A stretch of DNA of 64,000 nt from Sphingobium nicotianae (GCF_018603885.1 NZ_JAHGAW010000015.1:61840-125839); one strand, 5' to 3'; shown: positions 8,647-17,213, counted from the first letter of the stretch. Notes: generated by a model from the letters alone, not told the origin. Translations and numbers: made by a program.

Positions 8647-8689
8647 TGGCACAAAAAATGCCATAAGATCGTTGACACTTTTTGTGTCA
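8647..8689. promoter_or_regulatory. two 17-bp palindromic operators for the adjacent TetR regulator
   Basis: Two palindromes of the same design lie between the divergent genes: TGGCACAAAAAATGCCA at 8647-8663 and TGACACTTTTTGTGTCA at 8673-8689. The reverse complement of the second is TGACACAAAAAGTGTCA, so both fit TGRCACAAAAARTGYCA. They are spaced 26 bp apart start to start. One overlaps the upstream start of the TetR frame and both lie just before the gene at 8732, as expected for a TetR protein that represses itself and its neighbour. Confidence 0.75.
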
Positions 8690-8731
8690 CGCCTATTAGG
8701 CCCTCAACACAGATGTTCAGGGAGTGATTCG

Positions 8732-9211
8732 ATGATTTTTCACCTGTCGATCGACGCCGACGACGCGCGTCATGTCGCCTTCGTGCTGGCCGAGCTGCTG
8801 GGCGGCGAGGCGATGCCCTTCCCGCCCGTCATCGAGGGCAGCTGGCTGGCCGTGGCCGACGATGACCGGGGCAGCTCGGTCGAGGTCTATCCGCGCGGAA
8901 CGCAGCTCATGATCGCGCAGGGCGATGCCGATGCCTATGGCGTGCCCGGCGGGCCCGGCCCCCATTCGGCCACCCATTTCGCGATGGCGACAAAGCTCAG
9001 CGTCGAACAGGTTTTCGCTATCGCCGAGCGCGAGGGCTGGCCCGCTAAGTATCGCAAGCGCGGCGGGATGTTCGGCGTCATCGAGCTGTGGATCGAGCGC
9101 ACACGCATGATCGAAGTTCTTACCGACGAGATGCAGCGCGAATATCTGGCCGCAATGACCATCGAGAACTGGAAAGCCATGCTCGCGCACGGCGCGCCCG
9201 CAACGGTCTGA
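8732..9211 (+). CDS. conserved hypothetical protein, likely TetR target
   Basis: A 159-residue soluble protein I do not recognise as a named family. It begins MIFHLSIDADDARHVAFVLA and contains VEVYPRGTQL, a His-rich turn GPGPHSATHFAM and a C-terminal FGVIELWIERTRMIEVLT. The beta-strand pattern is loosely like small alpha/beta binding proteins, and no catalytic motif stands out. The ATG at 8732 has a good ribosome-binding site (CAGGGAG at about 8719). The frame extends upstream, but that part is antisense to the TetR gene. It is divergent from the TetR gene across the paired palindromes. Confidence 0.75.
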   Translation: MIFHLSIDADDARHVAFVLAELLGGEAMPFPPVIEGSWLAVADDDRGSSVEVYPRGTQLMIAQGDADAYGVPGGPGPHSATHFAMATKLSVEQVFAIAEREGWPAKYRKRGGMFGVIELWIERTRMIEVLTDEMQREYLAAMTIENWKAMLAHGAPATV

Positions 9212-9236
9212 CGATCGGCCAAAGCCGGCGCGGGAT

Positions 9237-10547
9237 TTACTCCGCCGGCTCCATCGTCGTTGCGGCGGCGGGCGGGCGCTTGCCGCTGAGCAGCGCGATC
9301 ATGCGCGGGACAGGGCCGTGCCGGTTCATCCACGCGGCATAGGCCCGGTAGGCGGGATCGGTGCCGAGATGCGCTTCCTCGGTGCGGGCGCGCCAATAAT
9401 AGATGCCGCTGACCAGCCCGAGGATGATCGTATTGCGCGCCGCCGTCTCGACGCTGCCGGTCGTCACCAGGAAGGGCAAGGTGGAGAGCCACCAGAAGCT
9501 GTTCTTGGCGAGATAGGCCGGGTGCTTGCTGATCCGGTAGGGCCCGTGCGTCAGGATGCCGCGATGGGTGAGGTTCGAGAAGCGCAGGCCGAAGGCGACC
9601 GTCGCCCAGGCATAGGCGCCGGTCAGGAACACCAGAGCGGCGCCCCAGACCCAGAGCAGGGCCGGATGACCGGAGAACCAATAATCCCAGGCGCGCGTGT
9701 CCGTCTCGTAGAAGAGCGGGCCGCCCGGCCCCATCATCGCGAAGGGCGGATAGCACATCAACGCCGAGAGCCAGCCGGCGAGCAGCGGATTGGCGGTGCG
9801 GATATGCGCGTCCAGCGGCCGCATGGTGAGCACATAGCCCACGGTCGCGAAAGCGACGTCGACGGCGAACATCAAAGTGATCAGGAAGCCGGCAAGGCTG
9901 ACCGGATTGGTCCACAGATCGTCCGCCTGCCAATCGACCATCCCGGCGAAATTGCCCGGCACGATGGAGAGCATGAAGGCGAGGAAGAAGGCTTTCACCG
10001 CCCAGGCGCGGGCATGATTGGCGATGGCGCCGGGCGCGGGCTTGCCCGATGCGCCGCCGATCACCCACTGGCCGAAGGCATAGGCGCCGTCGCGCGGATC
10101 GACCAGATAGCGATCCAGCCACAGCACATAGGGGACGGAGAGCAGGACCACGGCCGGCGCGGCATAAGTGAGCACCGAGACGGCGTAGCGATAGTCGCCC
10201 TGCATGTACCAGCCGCCGACCATGTAGAAGAGCGCGATGGCGCCCCAGGTGATCCACAGGCCGGTGAGCTTGACGATGGCGCCGTCGATCACCTCGCGCA
10301 GTGGGCGCGGGTTGGCCCAGTCGATGCCGGTGCTGGCGCGGCCGTGGACCTTGTCGACGAAGACCGACCACAGCACCATCGGGATGCCGCAGGCGAAGAC
10401 CGCGGCGAGGCCGGCATTGGGACCGTCCATATGATAGGTCCGCGCCGCGACGATCCAGAGTGCGAGGCCGGCGAGGCCGGCGAGGCCGACGCCGTGGCTG
10501 ACGGCCGATCGAGGGCGGGTGTCCGGGGCGAATGGCTGGTCGCTCAT
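9237..10547 (-). CDS. polytopic membrane protein with isoprenylcysteine methyltransferase-like C-terminus
   Basis: A 436-residue inner-membrane protein with about ten hydrophobic helices. The C-terminal region, GILTHGPYRISKHPAYLAKN followed by YWRARTEEAHLGTDPAYRAY, matches the SAM-binding and catalytic part of the ICMT/PEMT superfamily (membrane methyltransferases and sterol-reductase-like proteins). The N-terminal 250 residues carry extra membrane helices and are less familiar. The substrate is unknown; bacterial members are often annotated as isoprenylcysteine methyltransferases without proof. Confidence 0.75.
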   Translation of the reverse strand: MSDQPFAPDTRPRSAVSHGVGLAGLAGLALWIVAARTYHMDGPNAGLAAVFACGIPMVLWSVFVDKVHGRASTGIDWANPRPLREVIDGAIVKLTGLWITWGAIALFYMVGGWYMQGDYRYAVSVLTYAAPAVVLLSVPYVLWLDRYLVDPRDGAYAFGQWVIGGASGKPAPGAIANHARAWAVKAFFLAFMLSIVPGNFAGMVDWQADDLWTNPVSLAGFLITLMFAVDVAFATVGYVLTMRPLDAHIRTANPLLAGWLSALMCYPPFAMMGPGGPLFYETDTRAWDYWFSGHPALLWVWGAALVFLTGAYAWATVAFGLRFSNLTHRGILTHGPYRISKHPAYLAKNSFWWLSTLPFLVTTGSVETAARNTIILGLVSGIYYWRARTEEAHLGTDPAYRAYAAWMNRHGPVPRMIALLSGKRPPAAATTMEPAE

Positions 10548-10640
10548 GCGCGTGGTCCTAAACGGGAATGGTAAGCAAGCGGTGAAAGCCGCGACCCGCT
10601 TCCATTCCCGATCTCACGTCCGTTCGTTTCGAGCTGAGGT

Positions 10641-10704
10641 TCGAGCGAAGTCGAGAACCGGAGTCGAGAAAGGCGTTCTCGACAACCGTCTCGACTTCGC
10701 TCGA
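10641..10704. repeat. inverted repeat, REP-like palindromic element
   Basis: TCGAGCGAAGTCGAGA at 10641-10656 is repeated as its exact reverse complement at 10689-10704, with a 32-bp spacer. The same core occurs in a longer perfect inverted repeat at 16733-16807, so this is a dispersed intergenic element and not a gene-specific operator. It lies between two minus-strand genes and could fold in RNA and act as a terminator or mRNA stabiliser. Confidence 0.85.
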
Positions 10705-10736
10705 CGGCCGCTCGAACCGAACGGTCCGGAAACAGT

Positions 10737-11384
10737 CTATCCCCCCAGGATATTGATCGTGAACGCCACGATGCCGAGGTTGAACAGGAACGCGGCGAGG
10801 CTATGGAACAAGGCCACCTTGCGGATGCGCGGATCGCTGATCTCTATGTCGCTGGTCTGGAAGGTCATGCCGAGGGTGAAGGCGAAATAGGCGAAGTCCC
10901 AATAATCGGGCTCCTCGCGCGCCGGGAAGCCGAGGCCGCCATTGTCCTTCCCGCGCCGCCCGGGACCGTCACCGCTGCGATAATAGAGATAGGCGTAGTG
11001 GAATGTGTAGACGATGTTCGAGAAGAGCCAGGCGAGGATGAGCGTGGCGACGATCAGCGCCAGCATAGCTTCGCTCGGGCCTTTGCCATAGCGCAGCTCG
11101 CTGGCGACGATAACCAGGATGACCATCATCACGATGCCGGTCAACACGAGGATCAGGGTGCGGTTGGCGTCGTTCTTGCGGGCATGCTCGCGCATCCTGT
11201 CAGCGCAATGGGCAAGCAGCGAGGGGATGGTCAGAAGCAGCGCGATGACGCCGAGATCGAAGCCGAGCATCACGCCGGTGATCGTGCCCAGTGTCAGAGC
11301 GAACGGAACGGCACTCGCGAATCCGAGCAGGAACAGAGCGTAGCGCCACGGAAGAATGCTGCTGCTCGACGAATTTTGTTTCAT
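10737..11384 (-). CDS. DUF1345 membrane protein
   Basis: A 215-residue inner-membrane protein with about five hydrophobic helices. The DUF1345 signature is clear: FHYAYLYYR, then GGLGFP, PDYWDFAYFAFTLGMTFQTS and a last helix VALFHSLAAFLFNLGIVAFT. The function of this family is unknown; it is widespread in proteobacteria and actinobacteria. The short Ser-rich N-terminus before the first helix is normal. Confidence 0.9.
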   Translation of the reverse strand: MKQNSSSSSILPWRYALFLLGFASAVPFALTLGTITGVMLGFDLGVIALLLTIPSLLAHCADRMREHARKNDANRTLILVLTGIVMMVILVIVASELRYGKGPSEAMLALIVATLILAWLFSNIVYTFHYAYLYYRSGDGPGRRGKDNGGLGFPAREEPDYWDFAYFAFTLGMTFQTSDIEISDPRIRKVALFHSLAAFLFNLGIVAFTINILGG

Positions 11385-11641
11385 GCCTTCTCTCCATCCG
11401 GCGCAATAGGATCCCGGCCGCGCAACTTTCGGTCGAAGTTCACGAAAGTCACACTCAGGATCAATTTCTCAAATTCGAAGTCGATCCTGCGTGGCCGCGC
11501 CCGAACACCTTCGCAGCACCATGGCATGATCGGCAGTCCGTAGGACAGAGGGCTTCGCGCTCGGCCCGCCAAATCCGTTGCGTCGCGAAATGCACGGGCC
11601 AATATGCGCGCGCTTTCCCTAACGTCAGCGGAGTCGCTCCC

Positions 11642-12691
11642 ATGCGCTACAACCAGCTCGGCCGCACCGGCCTCCTCGTCTCGGAATTTTGCCTCGGCGC
11701 GATGAGCTTCGGGCGGGACGATGCGCACTGGACCGGGCGCGGCCAGGGTACGCAACAGGCGGTCGACGCGGTGATCAAGGGCGCGCTCGACGCCGGCGTC
11801 AACTTCATCGACACCGCGAACATCTATGGTCAGGGCTCCTCCGAGGAAACGCTGGGACAGGGACTGCGCAATCTCGGCATCGCGCGCGAGGATGTCGTCA
11901 TCGCCACCAAGGTGATGGGCCGGATGGGACCGGGCGTGAACGCCATGGGCAGCTCGCGCCTGCACATCATGGATCAGGTCAAGGAGAGTCTGCGCCGCCT
12001 GCAGACCGATCATATCGATCTCTACCAGGTGCATGGCTTCGACGTGCTGGTGCCGATCGAGGAGACCATCCGCGCGCTCGACGATCTCGTGCGGCAGGGT
12101 CATGTCCGCTATGTCGGCTGCTCCAACTGGGCCGCCTGGCAGATCGCCAAGGCGCACGGCATCAGCAAGGCCGAGACGCTTTCGCGCTTCGAGAGCCTGC
12201 AGGCCTATTACAGCCTCGTCGGCCGCGGGCTGGAGCGGCAGGAAGCGCCGATGCTGCTCTCCGAGCAGGTCGGCCTCATGGTGTGGAGCCCGCTCGCCGG
12301 CGGCTTCCTCTCCGGTCGCTATACGCGCGACGGCGGCGGCGAAGGGCGCCGCTCCGCCTTCGAGTTCCCGCCGGTCGACAAGGATCGCGCTTATGACGTG
12401 ATCGACGCGATGCGGCCGATCGCGCAGGCGCATGGCGCGAGCATGCCGCAGATCGCGCTCGCCTGGCTGCTCCACCAGCGCTGGGTGACGAGCGTCATCG
12501 TCGGCGTGCGCAACGTCGAGCAGTTGCAGGAGAATCTCGGCGCGGGCGACATCGCGCTGACCCCGGACGAGCTGGCGGCGCTCGATGCGGCGAGCAAGCT
12601 GCCGGAGGAATATCCCGGCTGGATGCAGGTCATGCAGCGCGCCAATCGCGCGACCCCGCCGGGTGCGCAGCCGTCGAGGTGGGTGAAGTAA
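11642..12691 (+). CDS. aldo/keto reductase (tandem copy 1)
   Basis: A 349-residue NADPH-dependent oxidoreductase of the TIM-barrel aldo/keto reductase family. Expected features are present: MRYNQLGRTGLLVSEFCLG, the catalytic Asp/Tyr region FIDTANIYGQGSSEE, Lys in VVIATKVMG, the His-containing LYQVHGFD and the cofactor-binding VGVRNVEQLQENLGA. The ATG at 11642 is fixed by homology to the neighbour; the frame runs further upstream without coding character. It is a close paralogue of the gene at 13015, and the 70 bp before each start are also similar. Confidence 0.92.
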   Translation: MRYNQLGRTGLLVSEFCLGAMSFGRDDAHWTGRGQGTQQAVDAVIKGALDAGVNFIDTANIYGQGSSEETLGQGLRNLGIAREDVVIATKVMGRMGPGVNAMGSSRLHIMDQVKESLRRLQTDHIDLYQVHGFDVLVPIEETIRALDDLVRQGHVRYVGCSNWAAWQIAKAHGISKAETLSRFESLQAYYSLVGRGLERQEAPMLLSEQVGLMVWSPLAGGFLSGRYTRDGGGEGRRSAFEFPPVDKDRAYDVIDAMRPIAQAHGASMPQIALAWLLHQRWVTSVIVGVRNVEQLQENLGAGDIALTPDELAALDAASKLPEEYPGWMQVMQRANRATPPGAQPSRWVK

Positions 12692-13014
12692 GGGGAGGGA
12701 GCCGAGGAAGACCACTTGGGGCTGGTGAGCGGACGTCAGTTCCTCGCCTCCTTCAGGGGGGAGAGGATAGGGAAGCTTACCGATGCAATCGGCTAGCGAA
12801 CCTTGGAGAGGGGGCTTTGCGCCTGCGAGGTCGTCACCCCTCTCCCTAGCCCTCTCCCCTTGAAAGGGGCGAGGGAACTGGTCGCGCCAATGACCGCAAA
12901 GTCGTCACATCCCGGCCATCCACCGGACCGGGACACCCCAAACCCCGTTGCATCCCGCAACGCACTGGCCAATATGCGCGCGCCTCCAACCCCCTCATCC
13001 CGGAGTCGTCCCCC
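12692..13014. other. 323-bp spacer between tandem aldo/keto reductase genes
   Basis: Contains a GC-rich inverted repeat at about 12838-12874 (CCCTCTCC-type arm, CCCCTTGAAAGGGG core), which would fold in RNA after the first reductase gene. Closer to the second gene, GGCCAATATGCGCGCG at 12967-12982 is an exact copy of the sequence at 11597-11612 before the first gene, so the promoter or leader was duplicated with the coding region. No ORF with coding character was seen. Confidence 0.7.
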
Positions 13015-14046
13015 ATGCGCTATAACCAGCTCGGCCGCACCGGCCTCCTCGTCTCTGAACTCTGCCTCGGCACCATGACCTTCGGCTCGTCCGAGGGGCT
13101 GTGGGCCAATATCGGCCAGCTCGACCAGCCCGCCGTCGACGAGATCGTCAGGACCAGCTTCGATGCCGGCATCAACTTCTACGACACGGCCAACGTCTAT
13201 TCGGAGGGCACCTCCGAGGAGCGGCTCGGCCAGTCGATCCGCAACCTCGGCATCGCCCGCGAGGATGTCGTCATCGCCACCAAGGTGCTTGGCCAGATGG
13301 GGCCGGGCGTCAATTCGCGCGGCCTCTCGCGCCTGCACATCATGGATCAGGTCAAGGCCAGCCTGAAGCGGCTGCAAACCGACCATATCGACCTCTACCA
13401 GGTGCATGGCGTCGATCCGCTCACGCCCGTCGAGGAGACGGTGCGCGCGCTCGACGACCTCGTGAAGCAGGGCCATGTCCGCTATGTCGGCTGCTCCAAC
13501 TGGCCGGCCTGGCGGATCATGAAGGCGCATGGCGTGTCGAAAGCGGAGACGCTGGCGCGGTTCGAGAGCCTGCAGGCCTATTACACCATCGCCGGGCGCG
13601 ACCTGGAGCGCGAGCTGGTGCCGATGATGACGTCCGAGCAGGTCGGCCTGATGGTCTGGAGCCCGCTCGCCGGCGGCCTGCTCTCCGGCAAATATGGCCG
13701 GGACCAAGAGGGGGAAGGCCGGCGCGCCGCGTTCGACTTCCCGCCGGTGAACAAGGACAAGGCCTTCGACATCATCGACGTGATGCGGCCGATGGCGGAA
13801 GAACGCGGCGTCTCGGTCGCGCAGATCGCGCTGGCCTGGCTGTTGCACCAGCGCGTCGTCACCAGCGTCATCATCGGCGCGCGGCGGCTGGACCAGCTCA
13901 CCGACAATATCGCGGCGAGCCAGGTCACGCTCGGTGACGACGAGCTCAAGGCGCTGGACGCGGCGAGCGCGCTCGCGCCCGAATATCCCGGCTGGATGCT
14001 GGAGCGGCAGGGCGCCGGCCGCATCCCCGAGACGCGCTGGAGCTGA
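13015..14046 (+). CDS. aldo/keto reductase (tandem copy 2)
   Basis: A 343-residue aldo/keto reductase, paralogous along its whole length to the gene at 11642. It keeps the active-site region FYDTANVYSEGTSEERLG, the conserved Lys in VVIATKVLG, LYQVHGVDPL and the cofactor-binding IIGARRLDQL. Differences cluster around the substrate loops, for example SSEGLWANIGQLDQ in place of RDDAHWTGRGQG, so the two may act on different carbonyl substrates. The AraC regulator gene that follows is convergent. Confidence 0.92.
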   Translation: MRYNQLGRTGLLVSELCLGTMTFGSSEGLWANIGQLDQPAVDEIVRTSFDAGINFYDTANVYSEGTSEERLGQSIRNLGIAREDVVIATKVLGQMGPGVNSRGLSRLHIMDQVKASLKRLQTDHIDLYQVHGVDPLTPVEETVRALDDLVKQGHVRYVGCSNWPAWRIMKAHGVSKAETLARFESLQAYYTIAGRDLERELVPMMTSEQVGLMVWSPLAGGLLSGKYGRDQEGEGRRAAFDFPPVNKDKAFDIIDVMRPMAEERGVSVAQIALAWLLHQRVVTSVIIGARRLDQLTDNIAASQVTLGDDELKALDAASALAPEYPGWMLERQGAGRIPETRWS

Positions 14047-14065
14047 TCGCACAGGTGGCCCTATT

Positions 14066-14126
14066 CCCCTCCCTTCCAGGGAGGGGAGTTACGAGGATGA
14101 CCTGGCCCTACCCCGCCGCGGCGGGG
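14066..14126. terminator. hairpins between convergent aldo/keto reductase and araC-type genes
   Basis: CCCCTCCCT at 14066-14074 pairs with AGGGAGGGG at 14078-14086 (9 bp, 3-nt loop). CCCCGCCGCGGCGGGG at 14111-14126 is a perfect 16-bp palindrome abutting the stop codon of the minus-strand regulator. Neither has a long T run, so termination is inferred from their position between convergent genes. Confidence 0.5.
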
Positions 14127-15113
14127 TCAGGACAGGACCGGCACCATGCCGAAATGCTGCTGCCGATAGGCGCGCGGCGAGCATTCGAAGCGGGCGCGAA
14201 AGCTGCGCGCGAAGTGCGGGGCGCTGTTGAAACCCCAGGCAAAGGCGATCTCGGTGATCGAGTGGCTGTGCCACGCCGGATCGCGCAGCTGACGGGCGCA
14301 TTCCTCCAGCCGGCGGCGCAGGATATAGGCCGAGGGCGGCTCGTCGCTGACCGAGAAGATCATCCGCAGATAGCGATCCGACAGGTTGAGCTTGCGCGCG
14401 ATCAGCGACGGCGTCAGCTCGGGATCGCGCAGATTCTCCTCGATGAACAGCTTCACCTTCCAGAAGCGGCCGGACATGATCGCGGAGGCCGACTTCCATT
14501 GATCGACCAGCGGTGCATAGGAGCTGGCCAGCACATCGAGCAGATGGCGCCCGGCGCGATCGCGCACGTCGGCGCTGAGCTTCCCCTCGTCCTTCGAGGC
14601 GAGGTCCATCGCCATCGCCGCCGCCGTCGAAGCCAGGCTTTCGTCGCGGTGCAGCTTCACCCCGCAGAGAAAATCGGGAGTCGGGATCGTCTCCTTGAGC
14701 AGGTCGGTCGGCACGCGGAAGAGGATGAGTTCGCTCGTGTCGCCATGCTTCAGTTCATATTGCGCATTATTGTTGCACAACGCGAAGTCGCCTTCGTCGA
14801 GCGCGATCTGATTGCCGTAATGGTTGAAGGACGTATGGCCCCGGACCTGCAGGATGAAGGTCGACATACGCTGCGAGCGGCCACTGAGCTCCTCGGCATA
14901 GCGGCGGACCTCCATCCAGCCGCACCGCATCAGGATCATCTCCATCTGCCCCAGCTCGATGGCGCGATTCACCGGATCCGGGACGCGGGTATAGATGGCG
15001 AAGTGCGTCCGCTCGCCATGGACGAATTCGTTATAGACGGTCGGAACCAAGCTCCGGCTCTGCCAGGTCGTCTCGGGGGTGCGCGTCATCGGCCTTGCCC
15101 TCATCCTCACCAT
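14127..15113 (-). CDS. AraC-family transcriptional regulator
   Basis: A 328-residue regulator. The C-terminal 110 residues carry two helix-turn-helix units, SLIARKLNLSDRYLRMIFS and ITEIAFAWGFNSAPHFARSF, ending in the AraC signature ECSPRAYR. The N-terminal half resembles the AraC-binding-like domain found in FeaR-type activators (VRGHTSFNHYG, LDEGDFALCNNNAQYEL). A start near codon 9 (MTRTPETT) is possible. It is convergent with the aldo/keto reductases, which may or may not be its targets. Confidence 0.9.
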   Translation of the reverse strand: MVRMRARPMTRTPETTWQSRSLVPTVYNEFVHGERTHFAIYTRVPDPVNRAIELGQMEMILMRCGWMEVRRYAEELSGRSQRMSTFILQVRGHTSFNHYGNQIALDEGDFALCNNNAQYELKHGDTSELILFRVPTDLLKETIPTPDFLCGVKLHRDESLASTAAAMAMDLASKDEGKLSADVRDRAGRHLLDVLASSYAPLVDQWKSASAIMSGRFWKVKLFIEENLRDPELTPSLIARKLNLSDRYLRMIFSVSDEPPSAYILRRRLEECARQLRDPAWHSHSITEIAFAWGFNSAPHFARSFRARFECSPRAYRQQHFGMVPVLS

Positions 15114-15216
15114 GGGCGCCTGTTAACGCCACGCCCCATGATAGGTTACGAGAAGCGGTCCGCCAATCCCGATATAACAATCCCTGCATATCCCGCCGAC
15201 ACTGTGCCTTTCCGGT

Positions 15217-15756
15217 TCAGCTGAGCGCCCGCGCCACGACTTCGCCGCGCCCCGTCAGCCGATAGGCGCTCGACGGCGGGAAGCCGGCAACCAGATCGCG
15301 CGCGACCAGATCATGCGCGATCAGCGCCTTGAGACTGGCCGCGACCGCGCGCGGCGTGGCGCCCTCCATGGCGCGCTCAAGGCGATTGAAGCGCGCCTCG
15401 CCGCCGCCGATCAGGCGGAGCAGCGGCAGGGACCAGCGCGTCACCGCCTGCGGCGGCATGCCCGCCTTGGCCTGCGCCGCGACGATCGCCCGGCAGGCCG
15501 AGCCGATCGGCCGGCCCGCCTCGGTCAGCAGATAATCGGGCCGCAGCGGATGGCCGTGGCCCGGATTGGGCATGATCCAGCCCTGCGCGATCAGCGCGGC
15601 GAGCGTGCGCCGCAGGCTGTCGCGCGGCGCCCCGATGCGATTGGCCATTTCCGCGAACCGCCCGCCGCCCCGCTCGGCCATGTGGGCGAGCACCACCACC
15701 GCCCAGCGATGCTTGCTGAGCGCCTGCAGCAGATCGGGCGAAAGATTTGACGACAT
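15217..15756 (-). CDS. tandem winged-helix regulator, HxlR-like
   Basis: A 179-residue protein with two winged-helix units in one chain. The first is about residues 10-80 (WAVVVLAHMAERGGGRFAEM, GAPRDSLRRTLAALIAQGWI, then HPLRPDYLLTEAG). The second is about 105-179 (WSLPLLRLIGGGEARFNRLE, GATPRAVAASLKALIAHDLV, then AYRLTGRGE). Each resembles an HxlR domain, so one polypeptide can supply both halves of a dimer. It is divergent from a VOC-family gene, its most likely target. Confidence 0.8.
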   Translation of the reverse strand: MSSNLSPDLLQALSKHRWAVVVLAHMAERGGGRFAEMANRIGAPRDSLRRTLAALIAQGWIMPNPGHGHPLRPDYLLTEAGRPIGSACRAIVAAQAKAGMPPQAVTRWSLPLLRLIGGGEARFNRLERAMEGATPRAVAASLKALIAHDLVARDLVAGFPPSSAYRLTGRGEVVARALS

Positions 15757-15923
15757 AATAGAGCTACTATACTTTCCGTCATGTTAGCTCAAGGGTCGAG
15801 TCGGATCGTTGGGGCGGATGGCGAGCGCGGCGGTTCGGGCTCGTGCGATCCATCCGGCGGGACGGTCGACGACGGCAGCATGGCAAAGCGCACGCAAGTC
15901 GGACAAAGGCGAAAGGGACAGAG

Positions 15924-16301
15924 ATGGCACTGGAATTGGATGGCGGACTGACGCTGGCGATGCGCTCCACGGATATCGAACGCAGCATCGAATGGTATCA
16001 GCGCGTGCTGGGCTTCACCCTGTTGTATCGCGCCGAAGAGATGGCCTGGTGCGAGCTGCAGACCGGCGTCGCGCGCGTCAACCTCGGCTTCAGCGAGTCG
16101 GAGAGCGTCGGCGCGGACGGCGGCGCCATCCCGACCTGGGGCGTTACCGATATCGTCGCGGCGAAGGCGAGCATTGCCGCCCATGGCGTGCGCACGGACG
16201 GCGACATCCAGCACATTCCGGGCATGGTCAAACTGCTGACCTTCTATGACCCGGACGGCAACGCCATGATGTTCTACCAGACCGACGGCGCCCCGGCATA
16301 A
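15924..16301 (+). CDS. VOC-family (glyoxalase-like) protein
   Basis: A 125-residue single-domain VOC protein: LTLAMRSTDIERSIEWYQRV, GFTLLYRAEEMAWCEL and the C-terminal KLLTFYDPDGNAMMFYQ. Glu-type metal ligands are at the usual places in the second and last strands, but the His of the first strand seen in glyoxalase I is not obvious. The ATG at 15924 follows a GGGACAGAG-type ribosome site. It is divergent from the tandem winged-helix regulator, a common pairing for detoxification genes. Confidence 0.85.
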   Translation: MALELDGGLTLAMRSTDIERSIEWYQRVLGFTLLYRAEEMAWCELQTGVARVNLGFSESESVGADGGAIPTWGVTDIVAAKASIAAHGVRTDGDIQHIPGMVKLLTFYDPDGNAMMFYQTDGAPA

Positions 16302-16328
16302 CCCATCCGGAGCACTGGCCCGGCGGAC

Positions 16329-16589
16329 CTAGCTGACCAGGGCCGCCGGCGTCACCATGGTCGGGCCGTCATCGACATGAGCGACCTGTTCCTCGGCGGC
16401 GCGGGCAATGTCCTGAGCCTTTTCGCCGGCCTGCTCGATGATCGTGCGCGGCTGCGGCAGGACGCTGGTCATGAGGGCGAGATTGCTCTCGAGCAATTCC
16501 ATTCCGATCTGAGCGGGCATCATCCAGATGCGGAAAAGCGGCTCGAAGCTGGTGCCGGTGCTGGTTTCCGGCTGAAGCGTGGTGGTCAT
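16329..16589 (-). CDS. small helical protein of unknown function
   Basis: An 86-residue protein starting MTTTLQPETSTG at 16589 with an AGGAGT-type ribosome site. The middle, FEPLFRIWMMPAQIGMELLE, and the following helix EQAGEKAQDIARAAEEQVAH are amphipathic and recall phasin-like proteins in pattern only. The frame can be extended upstream to 16760, but that part runs into a dispersed inverted repeat and is not coding. I do not recognise the family. Confidence 0.55.
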   Translation of the reverse strand: MTTTLQPETSTGTSFEPLFRIWMMPAQIGMELLESNLALMTSVLPQPRTIIEQAGEKAQDIARAAEEQVAHVDDGPTMVTPAALVS

Positions 16590-16732
16590 GGAACGACTCC
16601 TCTCAACGCGGCAATCACTGAATACAGGATGCCTGCCTTCAGGGACAGTTTGACGACGGACCACTGATCGCGTTTTCGCCACGCCGGCCTGCCGAAGCGA
16701 AGGCCGGGGGAATACCTCGGCGAAAAACCTCT

Positions 16733-16807
16733 CCGTTCGTGTCGAGCGAAGTCGAGACACGCACAGGACAGCGCTCGGCGTGTCTCGACTTCGCTCGACA
16801 CGAACGG
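16733..16807. repeat. perfect 30-bp inverted repeat, REP-like
   Basis: The 30 bases at 16733-16762 are the exact reverse complement of 16778-16807, with a 15-bp spacer. The core GTCGAGCGAAGTCGAGAC is shared with the element at 10641-10704. It lies between the small helical protein gene and the ArsR gene, both on the minus strand. Elements with this core are common in intergenic regions of sphingomonads; that statement is from memory. Confidence 0.9.
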
Positions 16808-16841
16808 GATCGAATCCCCATCCATCCCACAGCGACGACGC

Positions 16842-17165
16842 CTAGCGCTCCAGATCTTCCTTCAGCTGCCCCAGCATGCCGACCGCACGCGCCGCGTGCG
16901 GGCCGATCCAGCGCTCGTGGATCGCGTGGATCGGCAGCGGGTTGAGATGGTTCCAGCGCTCCCGGCCGCGCCGCACGACCGTCACCAGATCGGCCTCCTC
17001 CAGCACCTTTAGATGCTGCATCACCGTGCACCGGTCGAGCTCGGGAAAATGGGCGCACAGCATGCCGGTGGTCAGCGGCTGATCGCGCAGATCGTCGAGA
17101 ATCTGCCGGCGCACGGACGCCGAGAGCGCCTTGAAAATCCGGTCGTGCGTGTCGGCAATTGACAT
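16842..17165 (-). CDS. ArsR-family transcriptional regulator
   Basis: A 107-residue winged-helix repressor: IFKALSASVRRQILDDLRDQ is the N-terminal ArsR helix pair, and LDRCTVMQHLKVLEEADLV is the recognition unit. No Cys-based metal site (CxC) is present, so it is not a metal sensor of the classic type. It belongs to the subgroup paired with SRPBCC/AHSA1 proteins, and the divergent gene at 17214 is such a protein. Its start codon overlaps a 20-bp palindrome. Confidence 0.92.
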   Translation of the reverse strand: MSIADTHDRIFKALSASVRRQILDDLRDQPLTTGMLCAHFPELDRCTVMQHLKVLEEADLVTVVRRGRERWNHLNPLPIHAIHERWIGPHAARAVGMLGQLKEDLER

Positions 17166-17183
17166 GTTATATATTTATAACAT
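17164..17183. promoter_or_regulatory. ArsR operator palindrome
   Basis: ATGTTATA (17164-17171), TATT, TATAACAT (17176-17183): a perfect AT-rich palindrome between the divergent ArsR and SRPBCC genes, overlapping the ArsR start codon. Its position and symmetry fit an autoregulated ArsR operator. Confidence 0.75.
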
Positions 17184-17213
17184 AATTGACGGCGACTCAA
17201 GAGGAGATGCGCG

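Noticed and set aside
15761..15790. Operator for the HxlR-like regulator (GAGCTA ... TAGCTC)
   Set aside because: Arms of only 6 bp with an 18-bp spacer; this can occur by chance, so it was not listed as a site.
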